Shown in pieces: positions 28,403-36,360 of a stretch of DNA of 64,000 nucleotides (position 1 is the stretch's first letter; every line of letters starts with the position of its first letter). Where the stretch lies: assembly GCF_008369115.1 (NCBI RefSeq), contig NZ_VOAZ01000003.1:248001-312000 (forward strand). The letters are read 5' to 3'. The notes below the pieces were generated by a model. It had not been told where the DNA came from, ran no database searches, and worked only from the letters and a program-made list of their open reading frames with translations. Source of the DNA: Psychrobacter sp. ANT_WB68 (GTDB lineage: Bacteria; Pseudomonadota; Gammaproteobacteria; Pseudomonadales; Moraxellaceae). The translations under genes were made by a program, and so were the position numbers.

Positions 28403-28823
28403 AATACCTGAAAAGCTTTTATCCGCAATCAGTAATTACGCTACACTAACTGTTTAGCTTTCAGGCTAGGTGTTAAGGCTCAATATAGTAGCGCTTAGTA
28501 TCCCAATCGACAGGCGTTTTTTTGCTTTATAGAAGGATTAGGGGTTAATTGATTGATAGCGATAGACCCAAAATATGCTACACTAACAGGCGTTTTTATG
28601 GTCAACTATTCATCAGATTGGCAGTAGGCAAAAATAGCGTTTAAGACGTTATCATAATAATCAGTATCAACATCAAGCAAGGTATTGCCCTTAACGTTAT
28701 TTCTAATAAATATGAATCAATGTATGTTTATATCTATGACGGTTATCTTTATAAAGGCACTTGCAAACGACTTATCATGTGATAGCTTTAATAAAAGCTA
28801 GGATAATACAGTAAGGCACGGTT
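28403..28823. other. Intergenic region upstream of dapA
   Basis: About 420 bases with no gene. CTACACTAAC occurs twice (about 28441 and 28576), and TATGCT at about 28573, preceded by TTGATA-like hexamers, could be a promoter for dapA, though the spacing is short. I see no lysine riboswitch-like structure. Confidence 0.4.
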
Positions 28824-29729
28824 ATGAGCACAGCATACGACGAGATTAAAACCCGACTTCAAGGCTCAATGGTAGCCTTGGTAACGCCCATGCATCCTGA
28901 CGGCACGGTCGATTATAAACGTCTGGCAGACCTCATAGATTGGCAGATTGAGCAGGGCACGCACTGCCTTGTCGCTGTCGGTACCACTGGTGAATCAGCG
29001 ACTTTGTCGATGCAAGAGCATAGCGATGTGATCCGCTATTTTGTGCAGCATGTCAAAGGTCGCGTACCGGTGATTGCGGGTACTGGTGCCAATAACACCA
29101 CTGAAGCCATTAAGCTGACACAAGATGCGGCGGATGCGGGTGCAGACTGTGCGCTATTGGTGGCTCCTTATTATAATAAGCCACCACAAGAAGGCTTGTT
29201 TCAGCATTATAAAGCCATCGCTGAAGCGGTAAAAATACCGCAGATGCTTTATAACGTGCCGGGACGTACGGTTGTTGATATCGCCCAAGAAACGGTTGAG
29301 CGTTTAGCGGATATTGATAACATTGTCGCCATTAAAGACGCCACCGGTTCTACGATTCGCGGTGAGCAACTCATCAAAGCCGTCGGCGACAGAATGGTTG
29401 TCCTATCTGGTGATGATGGTACCGCCCTTGAATTAATGAGATTGGGTGGTAAAGGCAATATTTCGGTCACTGCCAACGTTGCCCCAAAAGCCATGAGCGA
29501 GACCTTTACTGCTGGTTTACGCGGTGATTTTGACGCGGCTCATAAAGTCCATGATGTCGTAAAGCACTTACACCGTGATTTATTTATCGAGTCAAGTCCT
29601 ATCCCTGCCAAATATGCGTTGCATAAAATGGGTATGATAGACAAAGGCATTCGTCTGCCATTAGTATGGTTGGCTGAAAAGCACCATGCGACGATTGATG
29701 AAGCCTTGATTCGGGCAAAATTACTATAA
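28824..29729 (+). CDS. dapA: 4-hydroxy-tetrahydrodipicolinate synthase
   Basis: This 301-residue aldolase-class enzyme condenses pyruvate with aspartate semialdehyde in lysine and diaminopimelate synthesis. It carries GTTGESATL, GTGANNTTEAI, YYNKPPQEGLFQHYKAIAE, the catalytic Tyr in MLYNVPGRT and the Schiff-base Lys in VAIKDATG at about residue 171. Family length is usually 292-300. The following genes (a short lipoprotein in the bamC position, then purC) reproduce the dapA-bamC-purC order of gammaproteobacteria. Confidence 0.96.
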   Translation: MSTAYDEIKTRLQGSMVALVTPMHPDGTVDYKRLADLIDWQIEQGTHCLVAVGTTGESATLSMQEHSDVIRYFVQHVKGRVPVIAGTGANNTTEAIKLTQDAADAGADCALLVAPYYNKPPQEGLFQHYKAIAEAVKIPQMLYNVPGRTVVDIAQETVERLADIDNIVAIKDATGSTIRGEQLIKAVGDRMVVLSGDDGTALELMRLGGKGNISVTANVAPKAMSETFTAGLRGDFDAAHKVHDVVKHLHRDLFIESSPIPAKYALHKMGMIDKGIRLPLVWLAEKHHATIDEALIRAKLL

Positions 29730-29882
29730 AAACATTGCTTACAAGTATAGGCATTATAGCTGCTAAGCCATCTGTTAATAACAAAGGTTTAGCAACAAGC
29801 TATGAGATATTATAAAGCTATACAAGCACTGCTTTATTAATAGGTACCAAATAAGCAATAACTGCTAACTCAGAGAGATAAT

Positions 29883-30203
29883 ATGATGAAAGTATCATCG
29901 AGCCCTGCAAAAATATTCCCGACGCTGCTAACGGTAGTTTTGGGTAGTACGTTGGTATTGAGCGGCTGCCAAGCGACAAAAGGTGTTTTTGGTAAGCGTG
30001 ATAACGGTAGTCTTGAGTATCAGCAAAGCAAAAAACTGGCACCGCTACAGCTACCTGCTGAGCAAGAAACAGCGCCGTTTGTTCCGCTATATCCAACACC
30101 TAATGCAGGTACGAATACCCTAAAGTTAGAAAACGAGTCGGGTAAGCAATACCAATTGCCAAAACCTCAGCGTGCGGTTGCGGTCACCCAAGCAGCAGAA
30201 TAA
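29883..30203 (+). CDS. Short lipoprotein in the bamC position
   Basis: This 106-residue lipoprotein has a signal peptide ending in the lipobox L-S-G-C. The mature part starts GCQATKGVFGKRDNG and continues with SLEYQQSKKLAPLQLPAEQ and a Pro-rich stretch, which resembles the unstructured N-terminal segment of BamC (NlpB), the part that wraps around BamD. Both helix-grip domains of BamC are absent. It lies between dapA and purC, as bamC does in enterobacteria. It could be a minimal BamC retaining only the BamD-binding arm; this is inference from position and pattern. GAGAGA precedes the ATG. Confidence 0.7.
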   Translation: MMKVSSSPAKIFPTLLTVVLGSTLVLSGCQATKGVFGKRDNGSLEYQQSKKLAPLQLPAEQETAPFVPLYPTPNAGTNTLKLENESGKQYQLPKPQRAVAVTQAAE

Positions 30204-30337
30204 ACCCTTTTTTATCCCTATCTGTACCGCTGGTTTTTTATTATGGTTAAGTCTATTTTTTAACACCCTAATATAAATTTTTTCGCGGTCGCTGCGCGTT
30301 TTTACCACATAAGCTTGAACGAACAGGAACTCCCCTA

Positions 30338-31051
30338 ATGCAAAAGCAAGAACTGCTGTATAAAGGCAAAGCCAAATCTGTTTATGAAACAGAAGACAAT
30401 GATCTGCTGATTTTACACTTCCGTGACGACACCTCAGCGCTTGATGGCAAGCGTATTGAGCAGCTCGCCCGTAAAGGCGTTGTAAATAATCGCTTTAATG
30501 CCTTTATCATGCAAAAACTGGCTGACGCTGGTATCGAAACCCATTTCGAAAAGCAATTGTCAGATGATGAAGTGTTGGTTAAGCGCTTAGAGATGATTCC
30601 GGTTGAATGTGTGGTACGTAATTTTGCTGCTGGCAGTTTGGTGCGCCGTCTAGGCTTAGAAGAGGGGCAAGCATTAATGCCGCCTACCTATGAGCTGTTC
30701 TACAAAGACGATGCTTTGGGTGATCCAATGGTTAATGAGTCAATCTCTATCTCTCTCGATTGGGCAACTGAAGCACAATTGGCGAAAATGAAAGAGCTGA
30801 GCCATCAAGTGAATGAAGTGTTAAAAACACTGTTTGATGTGGGTGATTTAATACTGGTGGATTTCAAACTTGAGTTTGGCGTATTCCATGACCGTATCGT
30901 CTTAGGTGATGAGTTCTCGCCTGATGGTTGCCGTATTTGGGACAAAGCTACCAAGAAAAAACTGGATAAAGACCGTTTCCGTCAATCATTGGGTGACGTG
31001 ATTGAAGGCTATGAAGAAGTGGCAAAACGTATTGGTGTGCCATTAAGCTAG
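30338..31051 (+). CDS. purC: Phosphoribosylaminoimidazole-succinocarboxamide synthase
   Basis: This 237-residue ATP-dependent ligase joins CAIR and aspartate in purine synthesis. It starts [18 protein letters not shown] and contains [12 protein letters not shown], the [18 protein letters not shown] block, [28 protein letters not shown] and KDRFRQSLG. The length and motifs are standard for the short bacterial SAICAR synthetases. A strong terminator follows it. Confidence 0.97.
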   Translation: MQKQELLYKGKAKSVYETEDNDLLILHFRDDTSALDGKRIEQLARKGVVNNRFNAFIMQKLADAGIETHFEKQLSDDEVLVKRLEMIPVECVVRNFAAGSLVRRLGLEEGQALMPPTYELFYKDDALGDPMVNESISISLDWATEAQLAKMKELSHQVNEVLKTLFDVGDLILVDFKLEFGVFHDRIVLGDEFSPDGCRIWDKATKKKLDKDRFRQSLGDVIEGYEEVAKRIGVPLS

Positions 31052-31071
31052 ACATATCGAATATTTAATAC

Positions 31072-31106
31072 AATAAAAAACTGAGCCCATGGCTCAGTTT
31101 TTTATT
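31072..31106 (+). terminator. Bidirectional terminator after purC
   Basis: An extended perfect inverted repeat, AATAAAAAACTGAGCC / GGCTCAGTTTTTTATT with a CAT loop, lies between converging purC and the hydrophilin gene. Confidence 0.9.
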
Positions 31107-31119
31107 GTCGATAGACATA

Positions 31120-31527
31120 TTACTTATCTTTACGCGCTTCTTTAATTTTTTTAGCCGCAAATTCCATCGCATCTGCTGCTTTATCAGCTAATGAGCCGAC
31201 CACTTCTTTTGCTTTAGTCGTCGCGGTATCTGCTAAAGAGGCGTCGTTATCGCCTTTAGAGCTATCATTTTTACTGTCTTTATTTTCTTTATCAGAAGTA
31301 TCGCTATTTTTACTATTGTCTTTATCCGATGATTTATCGTCTTTATGACTATCCTTATCTGACGTTTTATCATCTTTGCTGTCTTTGCTTCCTGACTGAT
31401 TGTTTAAGCTCTTGTCTTTATTGTCAGAGTCTTTGTTAGCGTTCTGATCTTTGACATCGTTCTTCTTATCTTCTGCTTTGTCACTGTCATTATGCTGTTT
31501 ATTGTTTTGGGCGTTAGAGTTACTCAT
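31120..31527 (-). CDS. LEA-like hydrophilin, Lys/Asp/Ser-rich
   Basis: This 135-residue protein is almost without hydrophobic residues over its first 90 positions, which are built from Asp-Lys-Ser and Asn-Asp-Lys units (for example SKDSKDDKTSDKDSHKDD). It then ends with a predicted amphipathic helix (KAKEVVGSLADKAADAMEFAAKKIKEARKDK) of the type found in group 3 LEA and CsbD-like stress proteins. No signal peptide is present. Likely roles are osmotic, freezing or desiccation protection, inferred from composition only. GGATAAAAC on the coding strand precedes the ATG. Confidence 0.65.
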   Translation of the reverse strand: MSNSNAQNNKQHNDSDKAEDKKNDVKDQNANKDSDNKDKSLNNQSGSKDSKDDKTSDKDSHKDDKSSDKDNSKNSDTSDKENKDSKNDSSKGDNDASLADTATTKAKEVVGSLADKAADAMEFAAKKIKEARKDK

Positions 31528-31733
31528 TGTTTTATCCTTTTAATTATACTTTTTTAGTGTGATAGGTCTGCTATTAAGATTACTCTGTGATTGAGTTAAG
31601 TGTCTGTATAGCATCAGTTGCAATAAGTAATGATGTTCGCCTTTAGACCTCCTTTAATAGCTTTTTATGTTAAGTTGATGCTGCTGTGATGGTGGAATGT
31701 AAATATAAACCCTGATAAAAAAGGTCACGACTG

Positions 31734-32372
31734 ATGTTACTGTCTAAAATTACTTCAATAGTTTTGGAGCCGTCTTGGTTTACCCGTCCAACTTGCGTGG
31801 TCGGTGCTGATCTGATTGGCAAGGTCTTATGTCGACAGCTAACTGATAATGATGGTCAGCAAAAAATATTACGTATGCGTATTTCAGAAACCGAAGCCTA
31901 CATTGGAGAAGAAGATAGAGCCTGTCATACACATGCGGGCACCCGTACCGCTCGTACCGAGATTATGTACAGCCAAGGCGGCGTATTTTATGTTTATCTG
32001 ACATACGGTATTCATCATATGCTCAATTTAGTGAGTGGACCGTTAGAGTCGCCCGAAGCGGTATTAATACGGGCAGGGTTTTTAACAGAGGATAGTGAGC
32101 GCTTAATTGACAAACAGTTGCTAAGCAACGATAAACAACTGCATAACCCTAAGCAGCTGGCAGGTCCTGGTAAGCTGACCAAATACTTGCAAATAGATCG
32201 AACGTTATATGCCAAGCCCATTACTCAGGCTTCAGAAGTTTGGATTGAAGACGATGGCTGTCAGCCGCCAGTATCACTACGGCCGCGTATTGGCATTGAT
32301 TATGCGGACGAAGCCAAAGATTGGTTGTTACGCTATATCTGGACCGACCACCCTTCGTTATCCAAAAAATAG
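31734..32372 (+). CDS. DNA-3-methyladenine glycosylase (MPG/AAG family)
   Basis: This 212-residue base-excision repair enzyme removes alkylated purines. It is collinear with the MPG/AAG fold: ADLIGKVLCR, RISETEAYIGEEDRACHTHAG with the catalytic Glu, the TARTEIMYSQGGVFYVYLTYGIHHMLN core and the AGPGKLTKYLQID loop, ending with RPRIGIDYADEAKDWLLRYIW. An insert of about 15 hydrophilic residues precedes AGPGKL. It is alone on its transcript or pairs with the next gene 50 bases on. Confidence 0.92.
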   Translation: MLLSKITSIVLEPSWFTRPTCVVGADLIGKVLCRQLTDNDGQQKILRMRISETEAYIGEEDRACHTHAGTRTARTEIMYSQGGVFYVYLTYGIHHMLNLVSGPLESPEAVLIRAGFLTEDSERLIDKQLLSNDKQLHNPKQLAGPGKLTKYLQIDRTLYAKPITQASEVWIEDDGCQPPVSLRPRIGIDYADEAKDWLLRYIWTDHPSLSKK

Positions 32373-32424
32373 CAAATCTATACTTTATAGCAATTTTTTT
32401 AGATAGGCTTGAAGGGAGCAATTG

Positions 32425-32736
32425 ATGTATAAACTGACCGTTTTTATTCCAGATGCAGCGTTAGAGCAGGTAAAATCTGCTTTATTTGCGGCGGGAGCTG
32501 GAAAGATTGGCAACTATGAACAATGCTGTTGGCAAGTGCAGGGGATAGGGCAGTTTATGCCGCTGGTAGGGAGTAATCCAAATATTGGGGTGCATGATAA
32601 ACTTGAAACTGTTGATGAATGGCGGGTAGAGATGGTAGTTGCTACTACTTATATTAAAGAGGTTGTCGAGGCGTTAAAGCAGGCGCATCCTTTTGAAACG
32701 CCTGCCTACGATGTTATCGAAGTACTAGACTTTTAA
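32425..32736 (+). CDS. YqfO/NIF3-associated PII-like domain protein
   Basis: This 103-residue protein matches the stand-alone form of the PII-like domain found inside YqfO (NIF3 family). It shows YKLTVFIPDAALEQVKSALFAAGAGKIGNYEQCCW, then GQFMPLVGSNPNIG, EWRVEMVV, and finally AHPFETPAYDVIEV, the most characteristic segment. The biochemical role is unknown. The ATG at 32425 is taken because GGGAG lies about 9 bases before it; a TTG one codon upstream is less likely. Confidence 0.88.
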   Translation: MYKLTVFIPDAALEQVKSALFAAGAGKIGNYEQCCWQVQGIGQFMPLVGSNPNIGVHDKLETVDEWRVEMVVATTYIKEVVEALKQAHPFETPAYDVIEVLDF

Positions 32737-32745
32737 GACCAACTA

Positions 32746-33117
32746 TCAGTCTTCTTTGATTTTAATCACATTATAACTTGGATAGCCAAGCTCGATTTTA
32801 TAATCTTTACCCCCGCGCGTAGCTTTTACTTTTATTTTGCTGTCGCCTTTTTTATATTTGACGTCTTTGACCCGGTAACCCATATTACTGACTTTATTAG
32901 CGGCTCGTTGCTCGATAGCAGGCTGATAAAGCTGTTTATCAATGGGTTTAACGGTTTTCTTATGTTTCTTGTAGACCTTAGTATCTTTATAAATGTCTTC
33001 GTAAAGGTCGCCGTATGCATTATATCCAGGTGCGGTGACACAGCCAGTCGTTATGGTCAGTAACGTTGCAATGACGCTGGTCGCAGCGGTGGTCTTTAAG
33101 AAAGTATGTTTTTTCAT
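32746..33117 (-). CDS. Small lipoprotein with basic C-terminal domain (paralogue A)
   Basis: This 123-residue lipoprotein has the lipobox T-T-G-C. After a Tyr/Lys-rich linker (KDTKVYKKHKKTVKP) the C-terminal 60 residues read as a small alpha/beta unit: PAIEQRAANKVSNMGYRVKDV, then KVKATRGGKDYKIELGYPSYNVIKI. This layout resembles a PepSY-type domain, and the same unit ends the lipoprotein encoded at 34023-34697, so the two are paralogues. The function is unknown. It converges on the YqfO-like gene with only 9 bases between stops. Confidence 0.75.
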   Translation of the reverse strand: MKKHTFLKTTAATSVIATLLTITTGCVTAPGYNAYGDLYEDIYKDTKVYKKHKKTVKPIDKQLYQPAIEQRAANKVSNMGYRVKDVKYKKGDSKIKVKATRGGKDYKIELGYPSYNVIKIKED

Positions 33118-33425
33118 AATATCCTCTTATGATGTTAAAAGCATCGGCAACTATGCCATACAAAATCGTGCTATAAAAAATGGTCAAATAAACCAAGGGC
33201 TGGCTTATTTGACCAAAGGCACCAAGTAGTCAACGATGCCAAAAAGCTTAGCTGTACATACTAAAAGGGAATTTAAGCAAATATTAAGTACGAGCAAGTT
33301 TCATTAATTCTAAGATAACTAAATGGATTATGCTGTGAGTAGAAATTACAACCATAGCTACTATCTACACGCATAGTCGATGAACTGCAGCTCTCTTTTT
33401 TTATGAGTTATTAAAGGCTGTCGAT

Positions 33426-33764
33426 TTACTTATAGCGATAATGGTTATTATTGTAGCGACCATTATTGTTGTAACGGCCATTATCTTTTTTATGTTTAGC
33501 TTTTTTATTCTTGTGATGATCGTTTTTATTCTTATGCTTACCTTTTTTAGTATCATGGTGAGCATTATTGGTTTTATAGCCGCCATTATTATAACGACCA
33601 TTATTGTTATACTTGCCATTACCCTGATGCTGACCGTTTGGGTAATAAACTCTTTGACCATCATGACTTGGCGTGACGGTACACCCAACGGTGATGCCGA
33701 ACAAAGCAATCATAATACCAGCAGAAAAGGCGGTTTTTAAAGTTGAGAAGCTTAATATCTTCAT
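33426..33764 (-). CDS. Asn/His/Lys-rich small lipoprotein (paralogue B)
   Basis: This 112-residue lipoprotein has signal MKILSFSTLKTAFSAGIMIALFGITVGC, which is close to that of the lipoprotein at 34023-34697 (MKILLAFSLKTAISAG...). The mature part has no globular domain: it is made of Asn-Gly-Arg-Tyr-Asn repeats (NNNGRYNN occurs near both ends) around a His/Lys-rich core (HHDTKKGKHKNKNDHHKNKK). The composition suggests surface charge, metal or nucleic-acid binding, which is inference. A long opposite-strand frame overlaps it but is a shadow of the repeat. The start codon is the ATG at 33764. Confidence 0.65.
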   Translation of the reverse strand: MKILSFSTLKTAFSAGIMIALFGITVGCTVTPSHDGQRVYYPNGQHQGNGKYNNNGRYNNGGYKTNNAHHDTKKGKHKNKNDHHKNKKAKHKKDNGRYNNNGRYNNNHYRYK

Positions 33765-34022
33765 AATAAATATTCCTACTATCTTATTAGTAATTTGGCG
33801 ATTACTGGTGTTTGATTACTGATCTTAATGTTGCATGACCACAATAACGTTGCATAAGAAAAGCTAGCGCATAAAAATGTTAAATCGACCTAAAACTGGA
33901 CTGTTTAAAGATTAATTATCCCAAACTAGCTTATCTGACTAAAGGCGTCAACTTACCAGTGACGCAAAAATCCCATTCAGATGCTATGTAAATGACTATG
34001 GGCAAAGATTTTTTGTTAAGGA

Positions 34023-34697
34023 TTAATCTTTCTCAACCCTAATCACATTTAGGTTTGGATAGCCAAGTAAAATCTCATATTCTTGTGAGCCGCGTTTTGC
34101 TTCAATTTCAAACACACCGCGACCATTCTTTTCTTCGAGCTCAATATCTTTAACTTGGTAACCCATTGATCTTACCTTGTTGACCGCACCTTGCTTAATC
34201 GCTGGATAACGCGATTCTCTCTTGATGCTGCCTTCAGTATTATTTTTATAACGTTTATCGTTTTTATATTTGCCATTATTCTTGTACTTATCTTTTTTAT
34301 AATCGTCTTTGTCGTAACGGTCTTTATCGTATCTGTCATCTTGCCAAATGTTAGAAGAGGCTGTTTTTTTTGAGCTAATGAGTCTTAAATCAGGAGAGGT
34401 ATATTTGAGCTCATAAGTTTGATTATTCTTTTTGGCAATGGCGGTGAGTGCTCGATTGCCACGATAGTTATCAGAGCGGATTTCCATCACTTGATAGCCT
34501 TGGCGGCTCAGGTTATTGCGTAAAGTTTGACTCACACGCTTATAGTCAGCATTACTATAATCGCTGTTGCCGCCATATATTGGGTAGTCTTCGTAACCTG
34601 GACCGACAACGGCACAACCGGTAACTGTCCCTAACATAGTTAGCGCCAGACCAGCGGATATTGCTGTCTTCAATGAGAAAGCAAGTAGAATTTTCAT
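34023..34697 (-). CDS. Lipoprotein with two PepSY-like units (paralogue C)
   Basis: This 224-residue lipoprotein has the lipobox V-T-G-C. Two related alpha/beta units are visible: one at about residues 50-110 (KRVSQTLRNNLSRQGYQVMEI, then ALTAIAKKNNQTYELKY) and one at about 165-224 (KQGAVNKVRSMGYQVKDIEL, then EIEAKRGSQEYEILLGYPNLNVIRV). They are joined by a Lys/Asp/Tyr-rich linker with repeated DRYDKD and KYKN units. The second unit matches that of the lipoprotein at 32746-33117. The three neighbouring lipoprotein genes probably arose by duplication. Envelope location is expected; the function is unknown. AGGAGA precedes the ATG. Confidence 0.75.
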   Translation of the reverse strand: MKILLAFSLKTAISAGLALTMLGTVTGCAVVGPGYEDYPIYGGNSDYSNADYKRVSQTLRNNLSRQGYQVMEIRSDNYRGNRALTAIAKKNNQTYELKYTSPDLRLISSKKTASSNIWQDDRYDKDRYDKDDYKKDKYKNNGKYKNDKRYKNNTEGSIKRESRYPAIKQGAVNKVRSMGYQVKDIELEEKNGRGVFEIEAKRGSQEYEILLGYPNLNVIRVEKD

Positions 34698-35122
34698 GAT
34701 AAAATCTCCTTTGGTGTGGCATAGCTGGATAAGGGGCTATTGTTGATGAGATTTGAATTTTTAATAGTGATTGGTTATAAAGAGTTAAATATTTTATAAA
34801 GGGTTACTAATCCGAAGATTATGAAGTAATGATTATCAATAATCGATATTTGTGTTTTAATTTTGAAATATTTTCTTACATACACATAGTAAGACTTAAA
34901 AATCATTAATACATGTCTTTGATGTTAAGAAGTTGTAAATTTTGCAAATAGTTGCGTAAGCATTCGACACATTAGGTGACTAAGGTGTTGCTAACCTTAT
35001 TAAACATCGCTAACTCTTTTTGCGTTTAAATAAATACTACAGTGCTTTAGAAGTCATTCGTTTTCAATAATAATAGCTTTATCAATGACTTGCTTAATCA
35101 TGGCTGTTTTAACAAGAGACTA
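34698..35122. other. Intergenic stretch upstream of the sRNA locus
   Basis: AT-rich sequence between a leftward lipoprotein gene and the sRNA regulatory site. It should hold the lipoprotein promoter. No frame with a ribosome binding site was found. Confidence 0.4.
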
Positions 35123-35140
35123 TGTAAGCATATGCTTACA
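35123..35140 (+). promoter_or_regulatory. GacA-type upstream activating palindrome
   Basis: TGTAAGCATATGCTTACA is a perfect 18-base palindrome and matches exactly the established GacA box TGTAAG-N6-CTTACA, which lies upstream of rsmX/Y/Z genes in Pseudomonas. It sits about 50-70 bases before the likely transcription start of the GGA-rich RNA that follows, and it is the only full copy I found in the window. Two -10-like elements lie downstream (CATAAT at 35174 and TATACA at 35187), without good -35 boxes, as is usual for activator-dependent promoters. Confidence 0.85.
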
Positions 35141-35189
35141 CGCAATGACGCTTACGCGACTTACCAGGTGCCTCATAATTTGACACTAT

Positions 35190-35471
35190 ACACACACGGC
35201 ATAAGGGAATGTGACTCAAGGATTGAGTTGACCGTATTAAGGATAATAGTTCAATCGCTGGCATCAGGATGATAATAGCAATTGGAATAAGGATACATGA
35301 CCCGTGTTGCTGGCAGATAATGCCAATAGTAGTGTGAAGAAATGGGCAGGATGCCTAGCTATCACAACATACTCAATATCCTGCAAGGATGCAGTGATTA
35401 GAGTGGTGATGGGTAACAAGGATAGTTGACAATAAAACCGCATAATAATTAATTGTTATGCGGTTTTATTG
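35190..35471 (+). ncRNA. Candidate CsrB/Rsm-type CsrA-sequestering sRNA
   Basis: This non-coding stretch has nine GGA triplets, seven of them in the form AGGAT (35219, 35240, 35266, 35290, 35348, 35386, 35419). CAGGATG, the exact E. coli CsrB repeat, occurs at 35265 and 35347. At least five lie in loops of short hairpins: GACTCA-AGGAT-TGAGTT, TATTA-AGGA-TAATA, ATC-AGGAT-GAT, TGGGC-AGGAT-GCCTA and CTGCA-AGGA-TGCAG. The end is a strong intrinsic terminator, and a GacA box lies upstream. These are the diagnostic features of RNAs that titrate CsrA/RsmA and so relieve translational repression. The 5' end is approximate. No protein frame with a ribosome binding site fits. Confidence 0.85.
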
Positions 35472-35473
35472 TG
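35432..35473 (+). terminator. Intrinsic terminator of the candidate sRNA
   Basis: AATAAAACCGCATAA-taatta-ATTGTTATGCGGTTTTATT is a long stem with a T-rich tail, beginning 10 bases after the last AGGAT motif. Confidence 0.88.
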
Positions 35474-35627
35474 TCTGGGTATTAGATATTCCTTTGCATA
35501 TATTCCCCAGTATCTATTTATTGTAATAGCTATCAATGGTATTTCTCCCAGCCCAACCTTTCTACATATTGATTACGATGATCGTCAAGGTAAATCGGTA
35601 ATTATCAGTGAAGCATGAAAAAGGCAA

Positions 35628-35665
35628 ATAAAAAAACCGCATTACAATCGATGCGGTTTTTATTT
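35628..35665 (-). terminator. Terminator of the csbD transcript
   Basis: AAAAACCGCAT-tacaatcg-ATGCGGTTTTT with A/T flanks lies 64 bases beyond the csbD stop when read leftward. Its sequence resembles the sRNA terminator 160 bases away (shared ACCGCAT / ATGCGGT arms). Confidence 0.8.
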
Positions 35666-35728
35666 ACTAAATAACTGATAAAAATGTGTACTTATCTTAT
35701 GACAAGATTTTATAAGAAATTTTATGAA

Positions 35729-35932
35729 TTAGTATTTATTTTCAGTACGCCATGCATCAACTTCGCGCTCAGCGTCATCTTTACTATGACCATAACGCTC
35801 TTGGACTTTACCAACTAGCTTGTCACGGCTACCTTCGATATGTAGTAAGTCATCATCAGTAAGATCAGCCCATTTTTGCTTTACTGAGCCTTTCATCTGT
35901 TTCCACTCACCTTTTAGGGTATGTTCGTTCAT
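35729..35932 (-). CDS. CsbD-family stress protein
   Basis: This 67-residue hydrophilic protein begins MNEHTLKGEWKQMKGSVKQKWADLTDDDLLHIEGSRDKLVGKVQERYG, the full CsbD signature, and ends with an Asp/Glu-rich helix. CsbD-like proteins are small, abundant and induced by general stress; their mechanism is unknown. GGAATATCAC precedes the ATG. It is monocistronic, with a terminator on its 3' side. Confidence 0.92.
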   Translation of the reverse strand: MNEHTLKGEWKQMKGSVKQKWADLTDDDLLHIEGSRDKLVGKVQERYGHSKDDAEREVDAWRTENKY

Positions 35933-36360
35933 TGTGATATTCCTTATTCTCGTTATTGCGCCTCTATAACCCTGTGATTAGAAACTACATCAACTGTTTA
36001 TACGACGCTTTAATGTGCAAGTTATTATTTATGATTCTTATTGCTTGTTCAGTGCTACTTTTTAGTACTTTACAACTAGCCAGTGGCTAACTTGTTCTAT
36101 CAATATAGGAAGTTCTGCGATACTTGTCTGTAGGGGCAATGTTTGTAGTGTTACTCAATTATGATAAAAACTGCGTCTATGTTAGGAGCAGTATAGTTGT
36201 GTAAGAGATTAGGCATTTTTTCAGTATGATCCGTAAAGATTGACTATAAATAATCCATCGTTTGAGTATTTAAATATAGACTTACTGTTTAAATGACTAT
36301 AGCCTTATAGTTGAACTAACGGTTGTTTTATAGGTATGACCAAGCTAGGGCAAATTGACA
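35933..36360. other. Divergent intergenic region between csbD and a TetR gene
   Basis: About 430 AT-rich bases with no gene I can support. It should hold the csbD promoter (left) and the promoter of the TetR-type regulator (right). No clear operator palindrome was recognised. Confidence 0.4.

Noticed and set aside
33441..33740. 99-residue hydrophobic plus-strand frame opposite the Asn/His-rich lipoprotein
   Set aside because: It is the mirror of the repetitive AAT/ATT codons of the minus-strand gene; Ile/Val-rich antisense frames arise automatically there, and there is no ribosome binding site.
35090..35272. 60-residue plus-strand frame at the sRNA locus
   Set aside because: It spans the GacA palindrome and the first GGA hairpins, has no ribosome binding site and reads as random sequence; the RNA interpretation explains the region better.
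36030..36089. Short hydrophobic frame (about 19 codons) upstream of csbD
   Set aside because: Too short, no ribosome binding site, and lies in a divergent promoter region.
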